This document shows, in pieces, positions 6,007 to 14,279 of a stretch of 15,277 nucleotides of DNA. The notes beneath the pieces were generated by a model. The model searched no databases and had not been told where the DNA came from. It saw only the letters and a list, made by a program, of their open reading frames with translations. Position 1 is the stretch's first letter. Every line of letters begins with the position of its first letter. A program made the translations under genes and the position numbers. This DNA is from Krumholzibacterium sp965370495 (GTDB lineage: Bacteria; Krumholzibacteriota; Krumholzibacteriia; Krumholzibacteriales; Krumholzibacteriaceae): the NCBI GenBank assembly GCA_965370495.1, contig CBDUUV010000062.1, positions 1-15,277 of the forward strand, read 5' to 3'.

Positions 6007-7569
6007 ATGGTAAGATTCCATCTTGTCATGGGAATAGTTGGCCTGATCCTGATCATCGCCGGAGCAATCATATACGGAGTGTTTTATACCAGCGGATTGG
6101 TAGCTTTCCTTCCCCTGCTTGCCGGTCTCGTCCTTTCGATAGTAACCCTTGTCTCGGGATACCGGAGTTCCAGCAGCGAGGGAAACAGGCGTTCAGCCCG
6201 TTACGGAATCAATGCGGGAATCTCCATTATGGTAACGGTTGCCATCATGATCTTTATCCAGACTCTCGCGACAAGGCACAGTGTCAGGTTAGACACAACT
6301 GTCAACAGAAGATTCTCCCTGTCACAGCAAACGATAAAGGTCATCCGAAACCTTGATACCGATATTCTCATCACATGCTTCTTCAGGGAAACATCAGCCG
6401 GGAAAATCGAACTGAACGATCTGCTTTCGGAATACACGAATCAGACACCGCGTATAAAAGTCAGATTCATAGATCCGGACAGGGATCCAGTAGCAGCAAG
6501 GCGTTACAACCTGAAAGATTATGAAAAGATCTTCATGGAAGCAGCCGGAAAAAAGGAAGAAATCCAGGATATCTCAGAGGAAAAATTCACGAATGCCATT
6601 TACAGGATCGTATCATCAGATATCAAAACGATATATTTTACTACCGGCCATGGAGAAAAATCGATAGAAAGCGTTGAGCCGAGCGGTTTGAGTTCATTCC
6701 ACGACGCCTTGAAACTTGAAAATTACGAAGTCAGGGAATTTCTTCCGCTTGGCAGTGAAAAGATTCCCGTAGATTGCAGCCTGATCGTGATCGCCGGCCC
6801 CAGGACAGATTTTCTCAAAGCCGAACAGAACATTATCCTTGATTACCTGACAAAGGGTGGAAACGCCCTGATACTCCTCGAACCAGTAACTGATATTCCC
6901 GTGTTATCCGGAATAACCGGTGCTTTCGGGATAAAACCGCGTAATGATATCATAATAGACCCCAACGGCATGATGCTCACAGGAAACTACCTTACTCCGG
7001 TGGTCAACCAGTACGGGAAACATCCAATCACTGATGGATTCAGGCTCTTTTCGTTTTTTCCGCAGGCCAGATCCTTATCCATATATAACAGACTGCCCGA
7101 TGCCATGACCGTAACAGTGATAGGAAAAACCGACAAAGACGCTTATGCCGAGTCCAACGTCGATACGCTGCTGGCGATCGGGAAAACCCAGTACGAAAGC
7201 GAAAAAGATCTTGCCGGTCCCATCATTGTGGCAATTGCCGCTGAAATGGAACTTGTGCTGGGACGTCCCGATTCAAGTGTGGCGGCAATGCCCGAAGTAT
7301 CCCGTCTCGTCGTCTTCGGAGACAGTGATTTTGCGGGAAACTCCAGATTCAGGATGTCTGGAAACAGGGATCTTGTTCTCAACGCGATCAACTGGCTTGC
7401 TGAAGAGGAAGATCTTGTCTCCATACGCCCTTCTGATGCCCTGAACCAGCCCGTACTTCTTTCCAGCCGTCAGGGCAGAATAGTCTTCTGGATTCCCGTA
7501 GTAGGCATTCCATCGCTAGTCAGCATTTTAGGGCTCCTCGTTTTCCTGAGAAAACGACAGTTTGAATAA
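6007..7569 (+). CDS. GldG-family ABC auxiliary protein
   Basis: 520-residue protein of the GldG / ABC_transp_aux (PF09822-type) family. Three N-terminal membrane helices (about 5-27, 30-50, 68-86) are followed by a large periplasmic domain (about 90-485) and one C-terminal helix (about 491-514). Typical marks are RRFSLSQQT after the third helix, RIKVRFIDPDRDP (139-151), YFTTGHGEKS (200-209) and a late GDSDFAGN (438-445). GGAGGA lies 6 bases before the ATG. Family members partner ABC-2 transporters and are thought to contact substrate or partner proteins in the periplasm; the biochemical activity is not established. The gene sits one base after the permease gene, and its end lies 13 bases before the DUF4340 gene, a fixed order seen widely for this operon type. 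Confidence 0.92.
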   Translation: MVRFHLVMGIVGLILIIAGAIIYGVFYTSGLVAFLPLLAGLVLSIVTLVSGYRSSSSEGNRRSARYGINAGISIMVTVAIMIFIQTLATRHSVRLDTTVNRRFSLSQQTIKVIRNLDTDILITCFFRETSAGKIELNDLLSEYTNQTPRIKVRFIDPDRDPVAARRYNLKDYEKIFMEAAGKKEEIQDISEEKFTNAIYRIVSSDIKTIYFTTGHGEKSIESVEPSGLSSFHDALKLENYEVREFLPLGSEKIPVDCSLIVIAGPRTDFLKAEQNIILDYLTKGGNALILLEPVTDIPVLSGITGAFGIKPRNDIIIDPNGMMLTGNYLTPVVNQYGKHPITDGFRLFSFFPQARSLSIYNRLPDAMTVTVIGKTDKDAYAESNVDTLLAIGKTQYESEKDLAGPIIVAIAAEMELVLGRPDSSVAAMPEVSRLVVFGDSDFAGNSRFRMSGNRDLVLNAINWLAEEEDLVSIRPSDALNQPVLLSSRQGRIVFWIPVVGIPSLVSILGLLVFLRKRQFE

Positions 7570-7582
7570 AGGTATTTTATCG

Positions 7583-8893
7583 ATGAAATTCAAAACGACT
7601 TTTATTCTGATTGTCGTACTTGCCATGATCGCCGCGTATTACTTCCTTGTCGATCAGCAGAAACTCAAGAAAGCGCAGGAGGACAAACTTGCATCCGGCA
7701 AGTTCCTTCCCTATGGGGCCGATGAAATAGACAGCGCTGAATTCCATAACCCTTTCGGAGAAGTCATCAAGTGGGAAAGAAGCATTGAGGGCTGGTTAAT
7801 TACTTCACCTGTAACAACCAGGGGCTCTTCTACTACCATCGACTATATACTATCCCAGATTGTACCCGGGCAAAAGAAAAACGAATTCGACCCCGGGGGA
7901 ATTTTTGCCGATTACGGACTGGAAAACCCGTACGCCGCTATAATCCTTTTTAACCGGAATCAAAGCAGAACGGATACGATTTATTTCGGCGACAAGACCC
8001 CTGTTACTCATCAGTGCTACGTGCGGCACGGAAGTTCCCCTGATATCACCGTCACTATCGACCTGACTCGGGACCTGGTGCGCAAGACACTCTTTCAGCT
8101 CCGTGACAAACTCTTCCTTAATCTCGACTCAGATTCCATAACAGCAATCTCTATCCACGGAGACGGCATCAACCTTATAGTCGAAAATAGATCAGGTACA
8201 TGGTTGATCGCGAATACCCGCATCGGAGTTGACAAATCACTTATCGTACCTTACCTGACAAGCATTACCGAAGCTATAATCCATGAGTTCGCAGCAGAAG
8301 ATACTCTCAGTCAAAAAGACTTCGGCATAGGAACTCCGGACAGGCATATAGTAATCTTCACCCCTGTTGATTCGATTCGTATCGATTTTGGAAACGATGC
8401 TAATAAACTAGTCAACGTCAAGCGTTCCGGCCTGAATAAAATCGTGATGCTTGAATCAAAATATCTTCGGATATTCGACTGGACACAGAAAGACGTAATG
8501 ATAATGAACCTCGCTTTTTTCATACCCGGAGAGGTTGCCGAATTCCATTATGACACACCCGATACATCCGTCGTCCTGAAACTCGAAGGGGAAAACTGGA
8601 TCGTAAGCAAAGATCCAGGCTTAAAGATAAATCGCAGGGAACTCCAGTATCTACTGATGATCCTTCGCGGGCTGTCATTTGAGCAAATATTGAAAGATAC
8701 CGTCAGCCTGCACGAATATTCGTCAAGGATGATCCTGAAAGACGCATCAGGCGATACTCTTGATGTTATTACGGTTTTTGGCGCCGCCCCGGGTGACCAT
8801 ATCGTAAAATCCATGAGTTCCGGAGCCACCGGCATCATCGGGAAAAACACATACGATTTGCTGCACAGGATATTCATGCGCCTGGGTAAATAA
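7583..8893 (+). CDS. DUF4340 protein of the ABC operon
   Basis: 436-residue protein with one N-terminal membrane anchor (about 6-23) and a large periplasmic region. That region holds three DUF4340-like units, each recognisable by a Trp-led strand and a following helix: GWLITSP (W71), TWLIAN (W207) and NWIVSK (W339), spaced about 133 residues apart. Segments such as YGLENP (111-116) and FGIGTP (247-252) sit at matching places. DUF4340 has no known activity, but it regularly follows GldG-type genes, so it is probably a periplasmic partner of the transporter. The ATG at 7583 is preferred; AAAGG lies 10 bases upstream, somewhat far. A TTG at 7562 overlapping the previous stop is an alternative and would add seven residues. 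No terminator is seen after it. Confidence 0.87.
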   Translation: MKFKTTFILIVVLAMIAAYYFLVDQQKLKKAQEDKLASGKFLPYGADEIDSAEFHNPFGEVIKWERSIEGWLITSPVTTRGSSTTIDYILSQIVPGQKKNEFDPGGIFADYGLENPYAAIILFNRNQSRTDTIYFGDKTPVTHQCYVRHGSSPDITVTIDLTRDLVRKTLFQLRDKLFLNLDSDSITAISIHGDGINLIVENRSGTWLIANTRIGVDKSLIVPYLTSITEAIIHEFAAEDTLSQKDFGIGTPDRHIVIFTPVDSIRIDFGNDANKLVNVKRSGLNKIVMLESKYLRIFDWTQKDVMIMNLAFFIPGEVAEFHYDTPDTSVVLKLEGENWIVSKDPGLKINRRELQYLLMILRGLSFEQILKDTVSLHEYSSRMILKDASGDTLDVITVFGAAPGDHIVKSMSSGATGIIGKNTYDLLHRIFMRLGK

Positions 8894-8952
8894 CTTCCTT
8901 GCCGGTATTATCAGATTCCTTTATCATTCCGTCAGAGGGGTGAGTGGTATTG

Positions 8953-10110
8953 ATGCACACAAGGGGCCGAAATAAACAGCATTCTTCCATTGATCCTGCC
9001 TCGATGAGCAGACGGGCATTCATAACCGGAACCGCTGCTTTACTTGCAACCGCTGCTTCTCCCGTTCCGGTTCCGGCATCGGACAATGATCCCCATGAGG
9101 CGGATTTTTATCAACAGCTCGGCGACGGCATAGTCGCCTGCAACCTTTGCCCCCATGGATGTACAATACGACCCGGACGTAAAGGGCTGTGTAATGTAAG
9201 GGAAAATATCGGCGGCAAACTGTTTTCCAGTGTATATGGCCGGCCCTGTTCCCTCCATCTTGACCCTATAGAGAAGAAACCCTTTTTCCATGTTCTTCCC
9301 GGCTCTTCCACACTTTCGCTATCTACAGTTGGGTGCAATATGACCTGCAAATTCTGTCAGAACTGGCAGATATCACAATCCAGGCCTGAAGATGTACCTG
9401 TCCGATTCGTAAACCCCGGCTCTGTGGTCTCGAAAGCAGTCGATCTTGGAGTATCTTCCATTGCGTATACGTATGGAGAACCAGTCGTTTTCTTTGAGTA
9501 TATGCGCGATATTGCAGTTATTGCGCGCGAGCGCTCTATAATGAGTGTCGTCGTTACGAATGGTTATTATACCAAAAACGCACTCACCTCTCTGTGCCAT
9601 ACCGTCGATGCTATCAAGATAGATCTTAAAGCGTTTGACGACAAGTACTACCGTGACATCTGCGGCGCCAGGTTGAAACCGGTTCTCGATTCACTGATAA
9701 CTATCAAAAGAGAAGGTGTCTGGCTGGAGATAGTATACCTTATGATACCCGGGCTGAATGACGATCCCGGAATCATTCGTAACATGTCCCGCTGGATAGC
9801 CAGTAACCTGGGAACCGAAGTCCCTGTTCACTTTTCCAGGTTCTACCCGGGGTACCTGCTTTCCAACCTTCCTCCGACACCGGTAAGCTCTCTGGAACGT
9901 GCATGGGAGGTCAGCCGCGAAGCGGGGCTGAATTACGTATATATCGGAAACGTCGCGAACCACCGCGCCGAGAGTACCTATTGTCATCACTGCGGCAGCA
10001 AGATAATATCAAGAACTGGATACAGAATATCCAGTATCGATCTACTGGACGGTAAATGCCGTTTCTGCAACAGAGAGATTCCAGGTTTATGGCAGGAGGC
10101 CGCATCTTGA
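8953..10110 (+). CDS. amrS: AmmeMemoRadiSam radical SAM enzyme with a Tat signal
   Basis: 385-residue radical SAM protein of the AmmeMemoRadiSam (AmmS/AmrS) family. The N-terminal Cys set (C63, C66, C70, C80) in 'CNLCPHGC...GLC' leads into YGRPCSLHLDPIEKKPFFH, a family hallmark. The SAM cluster motif is CNMTCKFC (C128, C132, C135), followed by QNWQIS. YTYGEP, KIDLKAF and YLMIPGLNDD mark the barrel strands, and a C-terminal zinc-ribbon-like pair CHHC/CRFC (C344, C347, C369, C372) closes the protein. Unusually, the protein begins with a twin-arginine signal, SRRAFITG (19-26), followed by an Ala-rich hydrophobic stretch and a likely cleavage near VPA-SD, predicting export of the folded Fe-S protein. 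The start is uncertain among GTG 8944, TTG 8950 and ATG 8953; GAGGGGTGA (8935-8943) serves any of them and all keep the Tat motif. The reaction catalysed by this family is not known. Its stop overlaps the start of the next gene. Confidence 0.9.
   Translation: MHTRGRNKQHSSIDPASMSRRAFITGTAALLATAASPVPVPASDNDPHEADFYQQLGDGIVACNLCPHGCTIRPGRKGLCNVRENIGGKLFSSVYGRPCSLHLDPIEKKPFFHVLPGSSTLSLSTVGCNMTCKFCQNWQISQSRPEDVPVRFVNPGSVVSKAVDLGVSSIAYTYGEPVVFFEYMRDIAVIARERSIMSVVVTNGYYTKNALTSLCHTVDAIKIDLKAFDDKYYRDICGARLKPVLDSLITIKREGVWLEIVYLMIPGLNDDPGIIRNMSRWIASNLGTEVPVHFSRFYPGYLLSNLPPTPVSSLERAWEVSREAGLNYVYIGNVANHRAESTYCHHCGSKIISRTGYRISSIDLLDGKCRFCNREIPGLWQEAAS
10094..10099 (+). promoter_or_regulatory. Ribosome-binding site that fixes the TTG start of the Memo-AMMECR1 gene
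   Basis: AGGAGG lies 7 bases before the TTG at 10107, inside the end of the radical SAM gene. In-frame ATGs at 10056 and 10089 lie upstream of this site and have no comparable one. Choosing TTG yields a textbook signal peptide and the overlap TTGA with the previous stop codon. Confidence 0.78.
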
Positions 10111-11651
10111 AAAAAAGAGTTGCCCTGTTTATTTTCACTGTGATCCTGTTTCCATTCACAGTATCGGCGTCAGGCACCGGGAAAGGAAATAAGATGGAGA
10201 AAGAAATACGAATGCCGTCAGTTGCCGGGCAGTTTTATTCCGGAGACGCCATCAAGCTGCGTTCCGAGATCGAACAGATGCTGTCGAACGCCTCTGGAAC
10301 CAGAGTGACCGGAAAAATCACGGCTCTCGTCTCTCCCCACGCGGGGTACATGTACTCCGGTCAAGTCGCGGCTTTCGGATATAGCCTGCTCGAACCAGGC
10401 CAGTTTTCGACCGTGATCGTAGTCTCTCCATGCCATATCGATCATTTTCCGTTCTCTTCCGTTTATACCGGAACCGGCTACGAGACACCACTGGGCATAA
10501 TTCCGATCGATAGAGAACTTGCCGAATTGCTTATACAGGAACACGAATTGATAAGAGATGATACGCGTGGTCACGTCTATCCCTCCGGCGGCCGTGGAGA
10601 ACATTCACTGGAGGTTCAGCTCCCCTTCCTCCAGGTCGCGCTTGAAAACTTCAAGCTGGTCCCTGTCGTCATGGGAGACCAGTCAGGGCATGTCATCAAA
10701 GCGCTCGGTGAAGCAATCGGAAGAATAATACAGGGAAGAAATGTTTTGATCGTCGCCAGCACCGATCTCTCGCACTTTCATCCAGATGTGGAAGCAAAAC
10801 GTCTCGACAACATTTTTATCGACGCCCTGGTAAAATTTGATCCTTCAAAACTTCTGGCACTTCTCTCCTCCGGTGATACCGAAGCCTGCGGTGGCGGACC
10901 TGTTGCCGCAGCAATGATAGCCGCGAAGGAATCAGGAACCGGACACTGCAAAATACTCGAATACGCAAATTCCGGTTCCATCACCGGTGACCGAGGAAGT
11001 GTAGTTGGTTATGTATCAGCTGTTTTTCTGAGTGATTCTGGCGAGGACGCGGAAAAAGACCCTGAAACAGATCAATCGGCATCTCCGGAAGGTGATTTAT
11101 CACTCGAAGACCGGATCTTTCTTCTTGGTTTTGCCAGGAAGGTCATCGAAACGAAATTCACCGATTATGATTATGATATCGATACACCATCTTCACCGGT
11201 CCTCAAAGAAAAGCGCGGAGGTTTTGTCACTCTTAAAAAGAACGGGCAACTCCGTGGATGTATAGGGTATATAGAAGCGATAAAACCATTGATCGATACG
11301 ATCGCGGAGATGGCTGAATCAGCCGCTTTCAACGATTACAGGTTCGCTTCCCTCGAGGCTGGGGAACTGGATGACATTACGATCGAGATCTCAGTCTTAA
11401 GCCCAATTCGGCAGATCACCGACCCTTCGGAAATCATCGTTGGAAAACATGGTATAATCATCACACGCGGCAGTCACAGGGGATTGTTGCTCCCACAGGT
11501 GGCAACCGAGTGGAAGTGGGACAGGGATACTTTTCTTTCACAAACATGCGTCAAGGCCGGACTCGACCCTGGAGCATGGAAAAAAGAAGGAACCCGGATA
11601 GAGATTTTTTCTGCCGAAATATTCTCTGAAGAGAAACTGGGGCTTCGATAA
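10107..11651 (+). CDS. amrB: Exported Memo-AMMECR1 fusion protein (AmmeMemoRadiSam B-A)
   Basis: 514-residue fusion of the other two AmmeMemoRadiSam parts. Residues 1-21 are a Sec signal peptide: MKKR, a hydrophobic core, and VSA at the cleavage site. Residues about 36-309 are a Memo domain, related to LigB-type dioxygenases, with SPHAGYMYSG (His78), SPCHIDHF (His110), GEHSLEVQLPFL (His166), STDLSHFHP (His223) and ACGGGPV (Cys261); these cover the metal-ligand positions known from Memo. An acidic linker (about 310-330) precedes an AMMECR1 domain (331-509) with the invariant LRGCIG (382-387). The reading frame continues through both domains without a break. Start choice follows the ribosome-binding site at 10094. 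The TTG overlaps the radical SAM stop by four bases, so the two are coupled. Memo-AMMECR1 fusions are known, but a signal peptide implies work outside the cytoplasm, matching the Tat signal of the partner. The reaction is unknown. Confidence 0.92.
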   Translation: MKKRVALFIFTVILFPFTVSASGTGKGNKMEKEIRMPSVAGQFYSGDAIKLRSEIEQMLSNASGTRVTGKITALVSPHAGYMYSGQVAAFGYSLLEPGQFSTVIVVSPCHIDHFPFSSVYTGTGYETPLGIIPIDRELAELLIQEHELIRDDTRGHVYPSGGRGEHSLEVQLPFLQVALENFKLVPVVMGDQSGHVIKALGEAIGRIIQGRNVLIVASTDLSHFHPDVEAKRLDNIFIDALVKFDPSKLLALLSSGDTEACGGGPVAAAMIAAKESGTGHCKILEYANSGSITGDRGSVVGYVSAVFLSDSGEDAEKDPETDQSASPEGDLSLEDRIFLLGFARKVIETKFTDYDYDIDTPSSPVLKEKRGGFVTLKKNGQLRGCIGYIEAIKPLIDTIAEMAESAAFNDYRFASLEAGELDDITIEISVLSPIRQITDPSEIIVGKHGIIITRGSHRGLLLPQVATEWKWDRDTFLSQTCVKAGLDPGAWKKEGTRIEIFSAEIFSEEKLGLR

Positions 11652-11652
11652 A

Positions 11653-13896
11653 TTATATCTTTCCCGGAATCATCACTGCCGCAGTTCCATGTATGATGAC
11701 CAATAATAAGAGTGTCGATGATATGCCGGAGAGAGGCAGAAGCAGGAACCCCCCAATCAGACCACCAAGACATGCCCCGAACAGGTCCCAGGAATAATAT
11801 ACTGCCGGTACCGGCCCTCCGACCTCCTGAAAAGAAGAATGAACTATCACACGATAGTATGAACCTGTGATCACCCCGCTGATAAATGAAGCCAGATAGA
11901 ACAGATGTGACCTTCCAGCCGTGGGAAAAACCCCTTTCGCCGATAAAAAGATATAAACCAACAAAGATAACGCAAGGATCATGAAACTGATATGCAGTAT
12001 CCTGATCCACCGTCCTGCCTTCCATCCTGCCATGTTCCATCCGGACGAAGCACCCAGCGATGCTCCGGCCATGAAGAACGCTGATAGCAGTATAATCCCA
12101 TGATACAGAAGCCCGGAAAAGACCTGGTACACGATCATGATAACTATCTGGAAAAGAAAACTGCAGAACCCTGTAAAGAAAACAGCCGCTTCAGCCGGTG
12201 CTTTCCTTCTCGATAGAAAAAGGAGTATTACAAAAAATGCTGCTATGGCGGATGGAAATACCATTCCGGGCACCGAGGCGGCCCGCTCCAGGATCCAGGT
12301 TCCGGTGATCCTGTGTTTTCGTGCATCGAGGATGAATTCATGATATGGCAGAATCGGGTACAAATCCGTATTGACAGGGCATATCCCGGCTTGCTCGATT
12401 CTGGAATCCAGGAATGAAGTTCTTTCGGCCGACATCCTGTCGGGCAGGAATGCATCATTTATATAAAGGGTCTTCAACCCTCTTTCTGCCTGGTTGCCAA
12501 GAATCTTACCCAGGTCCGTATCATCTTCACCAGCGATAAAGTGAACCACAGGTCCCGGAAGCAACGTAACATTTCCAAAAACATCACCCAAAGTCGTTGA
12601 TATGATTTTCAGGACTTTCACCTGTTGCCTGGAAATATAATTCTCGGACGAGATATGGGATAACGCCAGAATACCTCCAGCATTCAATGCTTTTTTAGCG
12701 ATTCGGAAGAATTCCCTTGTATAGTACCTGTTCCATCTGATATTAACCGGCGGCGGTGTTGAAACAATTATCACATCATATTTTTTGTCCGTATCGAGTA
12801 GAAGTGACCTTCCGTCGCCAAAGAGAAAATTTACTTTGACGTCTGGTATACTTTCCGCTCCTGTGAAACCTGCAACGCTGTAACCGTCAATCTCCTTATT
12901 TCCTGTAACATCTCCGATAAAACGATCAAGCCTTTCATCGAGTTCCATACAATCCACCGAGTTCACTGCAGGATGCTTTACCGCTTCCTCCCACCCCCCG
13001 CCCTGAGCCGCCCCGATCAGGAGTATCGTGGAAGGGAAGTCATGCGACAGGATTGGTATATGTATTGTCTCCTCGACTTTCTCAGGTTCCGGGATCGAAA
13101 AGAGCCTTCCCCCCCCGGAATAAAGTGACAGCATCCCATTGCGGTAGACCGCCACCAGTTCTGAATATTTTGAAGAAACGAATCCCTTAACCGAATATCC
13201 CTGAAAGATCCTCGAAATGCTTGCTTCGTCTATTCTGGAGACAAAAGGCAGGATCAAGGTATAGATCACTACAGGAATAATCAATAAGGCCCTGACAATC
13301 CGATTTTCACTGAAACTGTTCAGAGAGACGAACATGAGGATCAGGGAGACTGCAACCGATGTTTCGAATTGCGTAAATACCGACAGGAGAATAAAGGATA
13401 ATACAAGCGCCCCGGCAATAGAACCGGCCGCCTCCAGAACATACACTTTTGTAATACCTGTTTTGAGAACACCGGTTTTTTCCCTGAACACTTCACTGGC
13501 AACATTGTAGATCGTGCCGTACACAAAAGTGAAAGGAGCGATAACAAGGAATGAAAATAACAACGCGCTGAAATAGTCAGGAAGCTCACCAGGGGAATGT
13601 GCCAACCATCCTCTTCCAAATCGTATTGCCAGTACGCTTACAGGAAGCATGCTTCCCGCCACCATACTGAGAATCCCAAGGATCGACCTTTTTCCCTTAA
13701 TCGGCCTTATCAGCCTGCCACCGAGCACCCCTCCCATACCAATCCAGAAAAGCCAGGTTGCAAGAAGAAAACCGATAGTAAATTCCGTGCCGGTAAAAAG
13801 CCCCATGAGTTCTCTGATAAAAAGAGCCTGGGCACATACGGCGCAGAACCCCAGGGCCAGAACATGAATCTTTTGCCGACAAGTATTATTTTTCAC
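11653..13896 (-). CDS. Membrane-embedded spermidine-synthase-like protein
   Basis: 747-residue protein with three parts: about six N-terminal hydrophobic helices (10-220), a soluble Rossmann domain resembling spermidine synthase (about 235-500) and a second membrane block (about 550-745). The SAM-binding pattern is altered but traceable: LLIGAAQGGGWEEAVKHP (292-309), VDCMELDERL (314-323), FGDGRSLLL (359-367) and YDVIIVSTPPP (373-383). In true aminopropyltransferases the last block reads like YDVIIvDssDP with a catalytic Asp; here Ser and Pro replace both acidic residues, so polyamine synthesis is unlikely. Such proteins are often annotated as fused MFS/spermidine synthase with no proven role. 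The start is GTG with a weak purine-rich site. It is last in a minus-strand operon, 11 bases after the Minf_1886 gene, and its stop lies one base from that of the convergent fusion gene. Confidence 0.85.
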   Translation of the reverse strand: MKNNTCRQKIHVLALGFCAVCAQALFIRELMGLFTGTEFTIGFLLATWLFWIGMGGVLGGRLIRPIKGKRSILGILSMVAGSMLPVSVLAIRFGRGWLAHSPGELPDYFSALLFSFLVIAPFTFVYGTIYNVASEVFREKTGVLKTGITKVYVLEAAGSIAGALVLSFILLSVFTQFETSVAVSLILMFVSLNSFSENRIVRALLIIPVVIYTLILPFVSRIDEASISRIFQGYSVKGFVSSKYSELVAVYRNGMLSLYSGGGRLFSIPEPEKVEETIHIPILSHDFPSTILLIGAAQGGGWEEAVKHPAVNSVDCMELDERLDRFIGDVTGNKEIDGYSVAGFTGAESIPDVKVNFLFGDGRSLLLDTDKKYDVIIVSTPPPVNIRWNRYYTREFFRIAKKALNAGGILALSHISSENYISRQQVKVLKIISTTLGDVFGNVTLLPGPVVHFIAGEDDTDLGKILGNQAERGLKTLYINDAFLPDRMSAERTSFLDSRIEQAGICPVNTDLYPILPYHEFILDARKHRITGTWILERAASVPGMVFPSAIAAFFVILLFLSRRKAPAEAAVFFTGFCSFLFQIVIMIVYQVFSGLLYHGIILLSAFFMAGASLGASSGWNMAGWKAGRWIRILHISFMILALSLLVYIFLSAKGVFPTAGRSHLFYLASFISGVITGSYYRVIVHSSFQEVGGPVPAVYYSWDLFGACLGGLIGGFLLLPLSGISSTLLLLVIIHGTAAVMIPGKI

Positions 13897-13907
13897 AAAT
13901 CTTCTTT

Positions 13908-14279
13908 TCAGGTGTCGAAATAATCTTCTTCGAATACTTTTTTAAAATCGAACCTTTCCACAAAATCCTCAATACTGTCCTTCTCAGTTTTGGCTAGCAG
14001 GCCCGCTTCAACCAGGCTGAAAACAATGTTGCCTATATCTTCTGTCTTGTAGACTCCCCATGAGTTCAATACTTCCTTTGCCATTGGACCATATCTTTCG
14101 GAAACCACACTCTTTATCCCTTTCAGAACATCCTCCCCCGAGATATGCCGCTGGACTTCCAGTAACTCCTGTATTTTGTCTATAACAAGCATCACAAAAG
14201 AATAGGCATCGAGCTTATAGCGGGAATCCATATTGATGATATCGGCGATCGAGTCATAAGACTCATATTCGTTTTTCAT
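13908..14279 (-). CDS. Minf_1886-family protein of unknown function
   Basis: Small acidic cytoplasmic protein of 123 residues with no signal peptide or membrane helix. The pattern DSRYKLDAYSFVMLVID (18-34), RHISGEDVLKGIKS (44-57), the WGVYKTEDIGNIVFSLVEAG stretch (74-93) and the closing KDSIEDFVERFDF (98-110) matches what I recall of the Minf_1886 family, conserved in several Gram-negative phyla and without a known function. The ATG at 14279 shares one base with the nadB stop codon, and GGAGGG (14292-14287) lies 7 bases before it, inside the end of nadB. It should therefore be translated together with NadB. The family name rests on remembered conserved words and is less certain than the gene itself. 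Confidence 0.8.
   Translation of the reverse strand: MKNEYESYDSIADIINMDSRYKLDAYSFVMLVIDKIQELLEVQRHISGEDVLKGIKSVVSERYGPMAKEVLNSWGVYKTEDIGNIVFSLVEAGLLAKTEKDSIEDFVERFDFKKVFEEDYFDT

Noticed and set aside
4291..7569. Gliding motility machinery
   Set aside because: Only GldA/F/G-like transporter parts are present, without GldB, GldK-N or Spr proteins; the same operon type is common in non-gliding bacteria.
10218..10604. A 128-codon minus-strand reading frame
   Set aside because: It is antisense to the well-conserved Memo domain and has no recognisable features.
11653..13896. Annotation as speE, spermidine synthase
   Set aside because: The catalytic Asp residues are missing and the protein is fused to two membrane blocks, so the symbol would mislead.
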